Shown here: piece by piece, positions 11,884-23,856 of the stretch
How the letters are laid out: each line of letters begins with the position of its first letter
How positions within the stretch are numbered: the stretch's first letter is position 1
From: Pratylenchus scribneri
Taxonomy: Eukaryota; Nematoda; Chromadorea; Rhabditida; Pratylenchidae
Reading direction: 5' to 3'
DNA: 64,000 bases
Assembly: GCA_030063045.1 (NCBI GenBank)
Contig: JAQSEB010000021.1
Coordinates: forward strand, 2,356,001 to 2,420,000
The notes under the pieces: model-generated
What the model saw: only the letters and a program-made list of their open reading frames with translations
The model's database searches: none
Told to the model about the DNA's origin: nothing
Position numbers and translations under genes: made by a program

Positions 11884-14685
11884 TTGCCATATAGAATATT
11901 AAAAATGAGCCAATGTTTCAAGAATAGAATACAGGACGCACTAGCGACCTTGAACGACATTATGGGTACCCCAGTAAGGGCGCCCTTAGGCAACGATCCA
12001 ATCACCATTAATGAGCTTAATGAAGCTCAGGGTGAAGTGGAATTCGAAATTAGAGAAATTCAAACGGCAATTGAAGAAATTGCCCATGTCAGGGATCAAT
12101 GGTCCAAACTTGTGGAAAGAGCTTCGGCCCAAGAGCGGCCGGCTATGGTCCAAGACCAAGACCAATTTGAAAATACTCAAAATGCTGCAGCTACAATTCG
12201 ATTGGCCAATACAAGGGCGAGAACTTTGAGGCAAATATTTGTCCAAATAAGGGCAAGATTGGACGCAATTGTTCCAAATGAGGAACAAAATCGTCAAGAA
12301 CAACAAAATTTATTGATGCAGCAATTAGAAGCGGCAAGAAATGCTGCCATTGAGCAAACCAATGCTCTAAGAGCAGCCACAGAGAATATGGCTGCTCCGG
12401 CTAGACAGGGACTATCCCTCAAGCCACTTAAGCTCCAGGCATTTTTCGGGAGCAAATCAGAATGGGCGGAATGGTGGCCATTGTATAAAGTTGCCATTCA
12501 CGACAATACAGCAATTACAAAAATTGAGAAATTAATAGAGTTGAAAGGTCTTGTTAAAGACCAAGCAAAACTGCTTTTGGCAGGCATCAGAACAATTGAT
12601 GACGACAATTATGATGCAGCAATTGAGATCCTCAAAAATCAATTTAATGATGACCAATCTGTCATCAGGCAATTAAATTTGGATTTAATTAATCTGAAAA
12701 TAAGCAAATCATTTGAAGAGGATCAAAAACTTTTAGTTGAATTGGAAAGAATAGTCCAATTGCTGAAAGCAAATGGTCAAGAGGTAAATGTACCTTCGAA
12801 TTGGCTAATGGTTGAACAGAAATTAACCAAGCCCATTTTACGACAAATTCTCATAAAGAAAGAAGAGATTGGTACACTGAATTGGAACATGGACCAATTC
12901 ATTACCCATTTTAGGACAATTGTCCGAAAAGAAGAAATTGTTCATGAAATTTATTCCCAGTCCCATCCTAAAGAAAGAAAGGAAGAAGGGAAGGGAAAAG
13001 AAGGGCATAATGGAAAAAAGCCCACAATTCAGGCTTCCACACAGAATGTGGCAGCAAAATATAGCAACAGAGCAGAAATTGACAAAAATTTTGTCAAGAA
13101 AAAACCATCAAAACCATGTAGATTTTGTGAAGATTCAAAAAATTTGCATTGGAATACAGAATGTAAAAAATTCCCTACAGCAAAAGCGAGAGAGGAATGC
13201 ATCAAAAAGAAAAACCTTTGTTTAGGTTGTTTTGGGGAGGGACACTCAAAGAGTGATTGTCCTAATCCTCCAAAATATTGCCGATTTTGTAAAAAATCAG
13301 GCCATAATCAGGCATTATGTTTTTTCCAATTCGGAGAAAAGAAAATGGCCGAAGAAGAAACTTCCGGCAATTCCGAAAATGAGGAAGAGGAAGAAGAAGA
13401 CCCTCAATCAGAAGAAGAAGAAGAGGGAGAAGAAAAGGCTGAAGTGCAAACCACAGCCCATACTCATACATCTTTGATACGTGCCATTAGAAGGCCAAAT
13501 GAAAGCGAATCGAAAAACTCATCAGAAATTGAGAAAGGAAGAGTCATTAGAAATCAGAAAAAGCTCTTCTATAGTAAAATTATTCAGGTGTTTAACCCTG
13601 AATATCCAGAGAAAAGTGCTTTCGCACTTGCAACTTTCGACAATATGAGTGAAAGGACTTATATTGGAGAAAAATTAGCACAGAAGCTACAATTAGAATC
13701 AAGAATCCCAGCTCAAATTGCCTTATCTGGCTTCGCTGGTAAAAATTTAGGAACATTTACAATGGCATTGACAAAAATTGGCATCAAAACAAAGAAAGAA
13801 GGGGACAAAATAATGTACCCAGAAAGGACAAGCAAAATTTTGCGTCCCATAAATACGGTAGAATTGGATGAGAGAAGTGCAAGCGAATTAAAACGCAACA
13901 AACTTAATCCACCAGAAGGTCGAGTTCCAGATTTGTTAATCGGAATTGACTATTACAATGAATTCAATATAATTCGAGAAAAACAATTGCCAAGTGGCTT
14001 TTGGATCTCCAAATCAATAGTTGGAAAAATATTGAGTGGAGCGGGTAATTTTTCCCGCACTCAAAAAACAAATCCCATTATTTCACAAATAATGTCTTCA
14101 ACAATTGAAGAAAAAATTGTTGTGGAAGCCCAAAAGGAATTCCCACAGAAAGTAGGGACCGTAAAAAATTTAAACATTAAATTGGACAAATCAAAAGAAG
14201 AAGAATTGGAAATTTTGCATGAAATGGCAATGGCTACAATTGAAGCCAAATCATTTCATATTGATATTAGAAAATTGTCATTATGGAAAAGGCTTAAATA
14301 CACTATAGCCCATAGTTTGAAAACAAATTCAACAAAGTTGAATCGAGAAAAAGCAAAATTGCTTGGATTGAAATGCAATAATAGAATTGAAAAGAAGAAA
14401 AGAGCCGAAACTGTCAAATCGATGGTGGCAACATTAACCGCTGAAGAATTAGATAAGAATGAGAAAGGGCTTTCAAAATATGAGCAAAAAGAAAGTCTGC
14501 CTAATGAGGCGACATTAATAAATCCAAATATTAATTTGGACCAAGAAGGCATCCTTGGATGCCATGGAAGAATTGAAGAGGTAATTGAATATAGGCAACC
14601 GGCAGATAGGCGGCCTCATGCATTGCATCGACAATGGCGTCAACGAGGTGGCAGAATGGATGAACGAAGACAATGGAAAATATAA
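11884..14685 (+). CDS. Gag-protease polyprotein of the BEL/Pao-type element, truncated in pol
   Basis: 933-codon frame; the true start may be the second ATG at 11905. The N-terminal half is a Gag/DUF1759-like region (about residues 180-350, with LKLQAFFGSKSEWAEWWPLY). Three Cys-His boxes follow at about residues 411-480; the last two are CLGCFGEGHSKSDC and CRFCKKSGHNQALC. An acidic Glu-rich linker leads to a retroviral-type protease region (DUF1758-like; LLIGIDYYNEFN near residue 690). At the expected catalytic D-S/T-G triad the sequence reads TFDNMSE, so the protease may be inactive. After residue ~695 the frame jumps to sequence normally found between RNase H and integrase (LSLWKRLKY...; INLDQEGILGCHGRIE). 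So RT and RNase H are deleted, and integrase is missing downstream. Describes a decayed, non-autonomous copy. Confidence 0.85.
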   Translation: MPYRILKMSQCFKNRIQDALATLNDIMGTPVRAPLGNDPITINELNEAQGEVEFEIREIQTAIEEIAHVRDQWSKLVERASAQERPAMVQDQDQFENTQNAAATIRLANTRARTLRQIFVQIRARLDAIVPNEEQNRQEQQNLLMQQLEAARNAAIEQTNALRAATENMAAPARQGLSLKPLKLQAFFGSKSEWAEWWPLYKVAIHDNTAITKIEKLIELKGLVKDQAKLLLAGIRTIDDDNYDAAIEILKNQFNDDQSVIRQLNLDLINLKISKSFEEDQKLLVELERIVQLLKANGQEVNVPSNWLMVEQKLTKPILRQILIKKEEIGTLNWNMDQFITHFRTIVRKEEIVHEIYSQSHPKERKEEGKGKEGHNGKKPTIQASTQNVAAKYSNRAEIDKNFVKKKPSKPCRFCEDSKNLHWNTECKKFPTAKAREECIKKKNLCLGCFGEGHSKSDCPNPPKYCRFCKKSGHNQALCFFQFGEKKMAEEETSGNSENEEEEEEDPQSEEEEEGEEKAEVQTTAHTHTSLIRAIRRPNESESKNSSEIEKGRVIRNQKKLFYSKIIQVFNPEYPEKSAFALATFDNMSERTYIGEKLAQKLQLESRIPAQIALSGFAGKNLGTFTMALTKIGIKTKKEGDKIMYPERTSKILRPINTVELDERSASELKRNKLNPPEGRVPDLLIGIDYYNEFNIIREKQLPSGFWISKSIVGKILSGAGNFSRTQKTNPIISQIMSSTIEEKIVVEAQKEFPQKVGTVKNLNIKLDKSKEEELEILHEMAMATIEAKSFHIDIRKLSLWKRLKYTIAHSLKTNSTKLNREKAKLLGLKCNNRIEKKKRAETVKSMVATLTAEELDKNEKGLSKYEQKESLPNEATLINPNINLDQEGILGCHGRIEEVIEYRQPADRRPHALHRQWRQRGGRMDERRQWKI

Positions 14686-15491
14686 TTCGAGAAAAACAAT
14701 TGCCAAGTGGCTTTTGGATCTCCAAATCAATAGTTGGAAAAATATTGAGTGGAGCGGGTAATTTTTCCCGCACTCAAAAAACAAATCCCATTATTTCACA
14801 AATAATGTCTTCAACAATTGAAGAAAAAATTGTTGTGGAAGCCCAAAAGGAATTCCCACAGAAAGTAGGGACCGTAAAAAATTTAAACATTAAATTGGAC
14901 AAATCAAAAGAAGAAGAATTGGAAATATTGCATGAAATGGCAATGGCTACAAAATTGGACAAATCAAAAGAAGAAGAATTGGAAATATTGCATGAAATGG
15001 CAATGGCTACAATTGAAGCCAAATCATTTCATATTGATATTAGAAAATTGTCATTATGGAAAAGGCTTAAATACACTATAGCCCATAGTTTGAAAACAAA
15101 TTCAACAAAGTTGAATCGAGAAAAAGCAAAATTGCTTGAATTGAAATGCAATAATAGAATTGAAAAGAAGAAAAGAGCCGAAACTGTCAAATCGATGGTG
15201 GCAACATTAACCGCTGAAGAATTAGATAAGAATGAGAAAGGGCTTTCAAAATATGACCAAAAAGAAAGTCTGCCTAATGAGGCGACATTAATAAATCCAA
15301 ATATTAATTTGGACCAAGAAGGCATCCTTGGATGCCATGGAAGAATTGAAGAGGTAATTGAATATAGGCAACCAGCGGATAGGCGGCCTCATGCATTGCA
15401 GCGACCATGGCGTCAATCGGGTGGCAGAATGGACGAACGAAGACGACGGAACAATTCGGCACCAATCTTCATGGATGATTCAATGGACTGA
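14673..15491 (+). pseudogene. Duplicated C-terminal pol-linker fragment
   Basis: A second, nearly identical copy of 13969-14680 starts at about 14682 (offset about 713 bp). It encodes the protease tail and the pre-integrase linker again (272 codons). Inside it, a 60-bp block at about 14893-14952 is repeated directly at 14953-15012; the first copy of the region has this block once. It ends with a short acidic tail just before the right LTR. The duplication lies within the element and so moved with it, or arose after insertion. Confidence 0.8.
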
Positions 15492-15522
15492 TGAAGAGGG
15501 CCAACAAATCGTTTTTGGGGAG

Positions 15523-15971
15523 TGTTGTGAACAGAGTCCACAAATTGGAAAGATTACAATCACATTTTCTCACACAATTTGCCCCATTTCATTTCCCCCA
15601 TTTTAGCGATCGTCTTCCATAATAATTTCCTTTATTACAATTTCCCTTTAGCAATTTCTCATCGGATTTGCCCATCCATTCATTTCATTCAGCCAATCTT
15701 TTTCTCGACATTTTTAGTTTGTTCATTTCATTCATTTTCTTCGAGCCATATTCGGCTCGTTTTGCCTTTTAGCATTAAATTGCCATTTCATTTTAGTTGT
15801 CATTTTTATACATTTCATTCTTTTGAATGGTTTAATTACCCAAGTTTGAGGCTTTACAGATAATAAAGAATTTATTTGTATTTCATTGGCCTTGAATTTG
15901 ATTTTAAACCAAAGAGGGAAACAACAGAGTCAAACAACGAGTCTAGAATTTTTTTTGTTCGTGTTTCCCTC
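15523..15971 (+). repeat. 3' LTR of the BEL/Pao-type element
   Basis: Same 449 bp as the left LTR with no difference noticed by eye; followed by the TSD ACATT. Confidence 0.9.
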
Positions 15972-15985
15972 ACATTAAAATATAA

Positions 15986-17424
15986 GGTACTAATGCAGAT
16001 TGGCCCCTACGTAGGAAAGGATGATGATGATGAAGAAGAAGATGAGGCTTAGGTAATCTTCTTAATCATCCACGTCATTATCTTCTACAAAAGCATACCC
16101 CGGGGAAAAATAACTTACAAAAGCATACCCCGGGGAACATCCTCTTTCCCAGGTAGGGGCCAATCTGCATTAGTACCATTATACCTTAAAAAAAGATACC
16201 CCGGGGGAAGAAAATACCTTAAAAAAGGATAACCCGGGGGAAGAAAATAACTTATAAAAGCATACCCCGGGGGAAAATAGCTTACAAAAGCATACCCCGG
16301 GGGAACATCATCTTTCCCAGGTAGGGGCCAATCTGCATTAGTACCATAATACCTTAAAAAAAGATACCCCGGGGGAAGAAAATACCTTAAAAAAAGGATA
16401 ACCCGGGGGAAGAAAATAACTTATAAAAGCATACCCCGGGGGAAAATAGCTTACAAAAGCATACCCCGGGGGAACATCATCTTTCCCAGGTAGGGGCCAA
16501 TCTGCATTAGTACCATAATACCTTAAAAAAGGATACCCCGGGGGAAGAAAATATCTTAAAAAAGGATACCCCTGGGGGAAGAAAATACCTTAAAAAAGGA
16601 TAACCCGGTGGAAGAAAATACCTTAAAAAAGGATAACCCGGGGGAAGAAAATAACTTATAAAAGCATACCCCGGGGGAAAATAGCTTACAAAAGCATACC
16701 CCGGGGGAACATCATCTTTCCCAGGTAGGGGCCAATCTGCATTAGTACCATAATACCTTAAAAAAGGATACCCCGGGGGAAGAAAATATCTTAAAAAAGG
16801 ATAACCCGGGGGAAGAAAATAGCTTACAAAAGCATACCCCGGGGGAACATCATCTTTCCCAGGTAGGGGCCAATCTGCATTAGTACCATAATACCTTAAA
16901 AAAGGATACCCCGGGGGAAGAAAATACCTTAAAAAAGGATACCCCGAGGGAAGAAAATACCTTAAAAAAGGATAACCCGGGGGAAGAAAATAACTTATAA
17001 AAGCATACCCCGGGGGAAAATAGCTTACAAAAGCATACCCCGGGGGAACATCATCTTTCCCAGGTAGGGGCCAATCTGCATTAGTACCATAATACCTTAA
17101 AAAAGGATACCCCGGGGGAAGAAAATACCTTAAAAAAGGATAACCCGGGGGAAGAAAATAACTTATAAAAGCATACCCCGGGGGAAAATAGCTTACAAAA
17201 GCATACCCCGGGGGAACATCATCTTTCCCAGGTAGGGGCCAATCTGCATTAGTACCATAATACCTTAAAAAAGGATACCCCGGGGGAAGAAAATACCTTA
17301 AAAAAGGATAACCCGGGGGAAGAAAATAACTTATAAAAGCATACCCCGGGGGAAAATAGCTTACAAAAGCATACCCCGGGGGAACATCATCTTTCCCAGG
17401 TAGGGGCCAATCTGCATTAGTACC
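15986..17424. mobile_element. hAT-like foldback element expanded into a satellite, 8-bp TSD
   Basis: The 25-bp terminal inverted repeats start GGTACTAATGCAGATTGGCC at the left and end with the exact complement at the right. AAATATAA flanks both sides (15978-15985 and 17425-17432). The right half consists of about eight tandem units of mostly ~165-205 bp, each ending in another copy of the right terminal repeat (GCCAATCTGCATTAGTACC). Each unit contains four to six shorter blocks with TACCCCGGGGGAA. So satellite growth used the element's own end as part of its unit. It starts 10 bp after the TSD of the LTR element. The long repetitive minus-strand frame across it is a by-product of the unit length. 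Confidence 0.85.
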
Positions 17425-17432
17425 AAATATAA

Positions 17433-18602
17433 TAAAAATCTTAATTCCGTTGGTTGGTGGCCAATTGCTGACAGTGTGACCATCAAATATCGGGGTGAAG
17501 TGAATTTTTCCTAAGGCCAATCTCCACATCCACCATTAATTATAATGCATTTTGATTTATCTTCTGAATGTTCTTTAAAAATCATGTTTTCATTTTGATC
17601 ATCCTGAGTGCCCGGTAAAGATCAATTTCGCGTCACATTTTTGCTGGCATATTTCATAATTCTGATTTGGTAAAATTACCAGCAGCAGAGGGCAACTGCT
17701 GATAGAAAAATGTAGATTGGCCCAAAACAGGACGAATCGATCAAGCCACACTTTTGATTTGGGGAATTTGCTTGTTTGAGAGCAGATGATGGACAAATGT
17801 AGTAGTTTGGTCAAAAATAGATTGAACAAGCCACAATTCTGATTTTAGGGAATTTGCCCGAAGGCAGCTAATGGACAAATGTAGTTGGGCCAAAAACAGG
17901 TCGATCAGTTCACAATACTGATTTAGGGCCTGGGTCAAATGTAGTTGGGCCAAAAACAGGTCGATCAGTTCACAATACTGATTTAGGGCCTGGGACAAAT
18001 GTAGTTGGGCCAAAAACAGGTCGATCAGTTCACAATACTGATTTAGGGAAATTTACCTGGCAGCTGATCACGAAATGTTTGTTGGCCAAAAATATTTAAA
18101 AACGATCAAACCAGAATTTTGATTTGGAGAATTTTTCCCTAGATAAGCATTTGGCCAAATTGCCGAAAAGCCAAAACAGATCGAACAAACCACAACTCTG
18201 ACTTGCAAAATTTGCCCGAAGGCAGCTGATGGCCAATTGAAGATGCTGGCCATCATATCCTCTGGGAGGGAGTGGGCACGCAAAAATGTAATGGGGGAAA
18301 GAAACATTGATCGTTACAGGACACTCAGGACGATCAAAATGGAAAAAACATGATCTTTAAAGAACACTTTAGGGCAAATCAAAAGGCTATATTAATTGAA
18401 TGCGGAGAAGGGTAAATTCATTTTCCTAATTATCCAAAATCATTAAATCCTTACAATAATTTTAGTAATTAATTCGCAAAATATCCAAAATAATTTGGCC
18501 ATAATACCCATTTATAAATAATGAACAACTTCTAATTTATAATCAATTATCTATAATTTTTTTTGTCTATTATTTCGTAGATAAATAAACAAAAATCTGA
18601 TT
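17433..18602. repeat. Foldback element with internal minisatellite, upstream of the secreted-protein gene
   Basis: From about 17550 to 18400 the ends are inverted copies (TGTTCTTTAAA..ATCATGTTTT...ATTTTGATC..CCTGAGTG at 17568-17610; the complement at about 18318-18374). Inside are degenerate repeats with GGCCAAAAACAGGTCGAT, including three near-perfect 60-bp tandem copies at 17881-18060. 17433-17550 and 18400-18602 hold nothing I can identify. Confidence 0.65.
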
Positions 18603-21600
18603 ATGAATTTAGCATTTTCTATTTGCTGCTTCTTTGCTGTTTCTTTTCTACCAATTTCGATTGGTAATAGGGATTGGTTTTTTTTAATAATTTTTTATTA
18701 GCTCATCCGAATCCGACAATCATTTCCCCGGAATTTGTATTACAATTGGCCGAATGCACGGTGAAAAATTTATATGAAAGGAAAGCACCCTCCACAGTGA
18801 ATATGCGTAAGATTTATTATTAAAAATTATTTACACAAAAATTGTTTTTTTAGTCCTAAAAATAATTTGATTAGGGGATTTAGTGCTATAAGATCCTATG
18901 AATAATTTGGATAATGGTTTAAGGCTATTAGATGTGAAAAATATCAGAAATCAGAGTTGGTTTAAAAAAATTGTCTGAATTAATTTATTTTATATTATTT
19001 AATAAATTTTATCGAGCTCATTTGAGCTCAATAAAAATTGAGCTCAAATAGCTTGCATCTATACCGGCATTTCCGAAAAATATTAATTATAAAATTTAAA
19101 ATAAATATTATAAAGCGCGAAGGGAACTTGTCAAACCGACCGAAGAAGAGGAAATGAAAAAATATGAACAAAATCAGGAAGAACAATTTCAATATTTTAT
19201 GGAACCAAATTTTGAATTTGGAAAAATGATAACAATTTGTATTGGGAAAACATCAGATATAAAGGAATTGGAAAAAATGAAAAATTTAATTCTTAAATCG
19301 GGTTATCCATCATGGGTTAAACGAGAAAAGGAACAATTGAAAAAGGAATATAAAAGAATTGGTACAGAAGGTTATGTTTATGCGAATCGAGGAGATCGAA
19401 ATTTTGGTAAGTCTCTATCTCAAGTTTTTTTTTTCAAAAAATTTTATTATTAATTTTCAATTAAAATAATACAAATGAATTCTGGCCAATTTTTTAATTG
19501 CAATTTTACTAGAGGCCATAAAATTTGGCCCCCAAATATTATAAAGCATTTTTAGACCAAAAGGTACTTTTGTGGAGTTTAGGCCCTAATTTTTCTCCAA
19601 CAACGAGAAGGTGGGGGGAAAAGAGAAAGGTCCCCCTATGGGTATTAGGGATAAGGTTTAGGCTATATGGAGATGATATTGCCCCATCCTATCCCTGAAT
19701 AACTCCTAATGGCCATAACCCTAATTCTGATGATCCATAAGGGGGACCTTTCCTTTTTCCTTATCTCAACAAAAAATAGGACCTAAATTCCATAGTACCG
19801 ATACCGATTAAAAAAAACATATATAAAATTTATATTTATTTCGCAAAAAAATTTTTTCTAGGTAATCGAGAAATAAGAAAGCTGCAATTGAGATATTGGC
19901 GCCGATTGCCTATTCCACATGGAATTGTGGATAATATCGTCTATTCTCAAATTGTACTCGATTTGATTGGAAAATTGCAATTACCAAATAACCATAATGT
20001 AAATTATAAATTTTTAAATTAAATTAATGGAAATTTTAAATTGATGAAAAAAATGCAAATAATCAAAATGATATTAAAAAGGAAGTTTATTAATATACAA
20101 AAAATGATTGAATTTATCTAAATTCTTGTGTGTCGAAAAATATTATATTTTTGAGGCCATATAACTTGGCCAAATCAGATTTCTTTAAGATTCCCTAACT
20201 TCTAGCCCTTAATCCAACCCTGCCCTAAAACCTAACCCTGAGCCCTAATATCTTGCTATGGCCAAGTTATATGTTCTCAAAAATATATTATTTTTCGACA
20301 CGAATGAATTTTTGTAAATTCAATTTTTTATAAATTAAAATTAAATATCAATCTTAGATAAATTATTTAATTAATTAAATAATAAATTTTTAGCAATTTT
20401 CCACAATTTCATGGCTCCAAAATCTTCTGGGAGAAGAAATACAAAACAATAAATTGCGCTTGGTTTATACCTATCATAATTATTTTATGGAACATCGTCT
20501 GAATTCGGATTGGGATGATAAGAATAAAAGAATATATTTCAATAGTGTTTATCAAATCTTTGAAGAATTTTTGAAGGAAGAATTGAAAAATGTTCAAGTG
20601 CCAATGGCAGCCCTTTTTCCAAATGCAATTAGTATGTTAAATATTTTTTTTTTATATTTTACATCATATTTTTAGTCTAATTCTTTTAAATTATATCTTT
20701 TTAGAAGTCCAAATACCAAAAGTAAAACACGTTATTTGGACCGTTCGAAGTTACAGGAAAAGAGATTATTGGAGCGCAGAGGAATATGAAAAATTGGCTT
20801 TTGGACTACAAAAAGCGTAAAATATTTCTATTTTTTAAAAATAAAATTTAACATTATTCGAAATAATTTTTTATTCATAACTCAATAATTTATCTACAAA
20901 TTAGGAAATGATATCCCCAATAGAAATTCATAAATATTATCGAAAAATTGGATTTCTTAATTTTTGATCCCTAATTTAAAACAATTGGAAAATAAAAAAT
21001 AATCAAATTTTAACATTAAAAAATGTAATATTTCTGAAGGCATTTTTAATGAGATTTAAAAAGGCTTAAGTATAGAAGAAACATTAAATATGGACTTTAG
21101 AATGGTATATTCGTAGGAAAAGTTGAAATTCAGGAAAAGTTGAATTTATACACTATTTTTGTCAGAGAATTAGAGAAAGTTCGAATTTCGAAAAACTAAC
21201 TAAGGGTTTAGGGTTAGGAGCACGGCAGCATGGGATTAGGGGTAGGGGCTAAGGGCTAGGGTTAGGTTTGTACTCTGCTTCTTCGGCGAAATAGTGTGTA
21301 AATTTCAACTTTTCCTGAATTTCAACTATTCCTACAACATATATATGGTATTCCTATAAAAGTTATTCTTTGATATGGGATACATAGTTCCATAGTTCGT
21401 GCCCCATATTTTTTGACTTGATTAATAAAATTTTCGATTTTTTCTCTTAAAACTAAAAGATTTTCGAAATGAAGCAATTCTCAAATCTTATTGGATTTCA
21501 ATGTTTTACTGATATAGCCTTAGCCATTTAAATTTACAATTTTTAAATAAAAATTATTTCAGTTTTGAAAATATTCCCATCAAACAAATGTATGTCACCC

Positions 21601-23521
21601 AGGATCCAAATGAAAAATTTGCAAATCGATATTCGGAAATTTTGGAGACGGCCAACATAATTTTGGGAAATTCTGGGAAGCATAAAGATGTAAAAGTTTA
21701 TAAACTTACCGGTAATCCAAATCTTAAACAATCCTATCAACGCGGTGGACGTAGTGAAAGCGACGGGGATGATGCCGATTTGTATAATGTAGAGGAAATG
21801 TTGACTCGAATGTTGGCCGGAGAAAATGATGGGCTTGTGATAGAAGGTTAAAAAATATAAATTATAATTGTGTTAATTTTATAATAATAGAAAATATTTT
21901 ATTTGACACTAAAAATTATTTTCTGGTACTAAAAATATTTTTTGGCGTTAAAAGAGTTTTCGATTTCTAATAAATCAGAAACCGGTTTTAGAACATAAAT
22001 ACCTTTTTATTGTAGATCTCATCAAGACGCATCGATTGGTATATAAAAGACCATGTTTTGGTCCAAAATTAAAGCGTATTAAAACCGTTTAAATAAATCA
22101 TGTTTCCTGCGTTTGGTTTTAAACTCTTTTATTTTGGGCCAACCCATAACAAATTATATACCAATCGATGCGTCTCGATGAGATCTACAAACTGGTATAC
22201 GGTTTATATAGGGTCTAAGACCTGTTTCTGATTTATTAGAAGTCGAAAACTGTTTTAGTGTCAAAAAAATAATTTTTAATACTAAAATATTAGTAATCTT
22301 ATAATAATATTTAATAAATATTAACATCAAATAAAAATAAAATGAATATTTTAAAGGGAATCATGCAAAAGCCGGAACTAGTCAAGAAGATGTCGTTATG
22401 GCTGAATTTAAAAAATTTCAAAAAGACACAAAAGATGATGTTGACGAAAACCTTAGTCTGGAATTAGCACCAGGAGAAGAAAATGCCGGTATACATACTA
22501 TATATATATTTTTTAAGCTCTAAAATAGAGGCATTTAATTTTGAAAATAATAAAAATAGGCATTTAGTATATAAAGAGTAAAAAATCAAAAATTACATTA
22601 TTACAAAAATAATAAATATTTTAAAATTAAAATCCATAAAATTTATAAATTAATGACAAGAATTTACCCATATATTTTACAGCCCACATTGTTTTGGTTC
22701 ACGATGTAGATGAGAGTCTTGCGATTCAGCAAATTTTTACTGGCACATACAAATATCCAGCACAGGTATAATAACTTACCCTTATTTTTCGGAAAATATT
22801 TTTTTTGTTTAATAAAATATTTCTTTGCAAAAAAAAAATTTTTACAAAATAAAATTTTTCGACTATAATTCTTATACCATTTTGTAGATTTCATCGAGAT
22901 GCGTCGATTGGTATATAATTTTATCATGGTTTGGTCAAAATTAAAGTGTATTGAACCATTTAAACCAATATTTCCGATTTTGGTTTTAAACTCTTAAATT
23001 TGGGCCAAAACATGATATTTTATATACCATTTGATGCATCTCGATGAGTGATCCACAAAATGGTATAGGTTCTTATAAGATCAAAACCGGCTTCTGCTGA
23101 TTTAATTGTAATCAAAAACTTTTTTGCAAAAAATTTTTCTACAAAAAAATAATCTTATTTTTCGTTTTAAATAAAAGTTTTATTATTTCATTCTTACTTC
23201 AACTATTTTTTCTTTAAAAATTTTCTAAATCATAAAAATTTATCATTACTTTTTTAACAATTTTTCCAGGGTTCTATTACAAAATTAGTGCAATTGGAGC
23301 TGCCACATGATGATGGTGGCCAACATTATGGAAGTTCTACTGTGAAATTTGTTCATGCACACGGAAAAGAGCCAGAAATTATTGAACAGAATGTAGAGAA
23401 ACTTGGCACTAAAGGCGATATTCTTCGCAAATCAATTCGTCTCATTTTCGCTGGCGAAACTAAACATTTGGGTAAAATGCGCGAAAACGAAAAATTTTTG
23501 GAGAAATATTGGACAAAATGA
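18603..23521 (+). CDS. Ten-exon secreted protein of unknown family
   Basis: Exons: 18603-18663, 18702-18806, 19116-19406, 19862-19998, 20394-20631, 20705-20816, 21563-21846, 22357-22488, 22683-22765, 23270-23521; 564 codons plus stop. All nine junctions are GT-AG and phase-consistent. The start opens a signal peptide (MNLAFSICCFFAVSFLPISI) in a very short exon. The mature protein is mostly charged and helical-looking. It has a Lys/Glu-rich N-terminal part, a basic Trp/Tyr patch (LQLRYWRRLPIPHGIVDN), and an acidic low-complexity stretch (SESDGDDADLYNVEE) about two thirds along. I recognise no domain. A stop directly follows the exon-6 donor, so intron-6 retention would give a shorter secreted form. 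Introns contain foldback repeats at 19563-19800, 20108-20326, 21106-21346 and 21957-22258. The last two exons also occur in the tandem copy at 26.6-27.5 kb. Confidence 0.75.
20108..20326. repeat. Foldback repeat family B with CCCTAA-like core
   Basis: The arms (GTCGAAAAATATTATATTTTT and GCCATATAACTTGGCCA) are matched by complements at the right end. The centre contains CCCTAACTTC, CCTAACCCTGAGCCC and similar. Inside intron 4 of the secreted gene. Confidence 0.7.
21106..21346. repeat. Foldback repeat family A with telomere-like core
   Basis: Same arms and core as 1934-2176 (AGGAAAAGTTGAAATTCAGG at the left; GGGTTTAGGGTTAGG centre). Inside intron 6 of the secreted gene. Confidence 0.7.
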
Positions 23522-23856
23522 GGCAACGAAGAATGTCTTGAAGAAAGAAATTGAAAAGAATTTTTCACAACTGAGTGAACAATGACGAATTTTGGGATTT
23601 CCTTTTGATTGGTTCTCTTTTGTCAAAATACATTTTGGGGGATTTTAATTTGAGGGTTTTTAATTTGATTCTTATATTTGGCAAGTTTTTCCTTTTCATG
23701 CGAAATTCGTCGATAAATGCTTCTATCATCAATTTAAATTTAATTTTTAATTATAATTTATACAATTTCATCGAGAATATTATATCATTAGGCAAGTCTC
23801 TCTGTTCTGATGCTAAAAAGTGCTTGACGTCTCTCTACTTTAAATGAGGAAAAGAG

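Larger units (their letters stand above)
11097..15971 (+). mobile_element. BEL/Pao-type LTR retrotransposon, non-autonomous deletion derivative
   Basis: The LTRs at 11097-11545 and 15523-15971 are each 449 bp and look identical by eye. A 5-bp TSD, ACATT, lies at 11092-11096 and 15972-15976. A likely primer-binding site starts TGGCGACCCTGC at 11549 just inside the left LTR. The leader has three ~60-bp degenerate repeats (11571-11745, GCCGAGT...TTGGTTGGAGCAA). A G-rich stretch (GTTTTTGGGGAG) precedes the right LTR, a plausible polypurine tract. Coding capacity is Gag, zinc knuckles, a protease-like domain and a short part of pol. Reverse transcriptase, RNase H and integrase are absent. Identical LTRs imply recent insertion, so an autonomous relative must have supplied the enzymes, unless gene conversion or assembly homogenised the LTRs. 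Confidence 0.9.

Noticed and set aside
16507..17529. 340-codon minus-strand frame with a repeated Pro-Gly-Tyr-Phe pattern
   Set aside because: It lies wholly on the satellite inside the element at 15986-17424. The main unit length is a multiple of three in most copies, so an open frame is expected by chance; no start context, splice sites or neighbouring exons support it.
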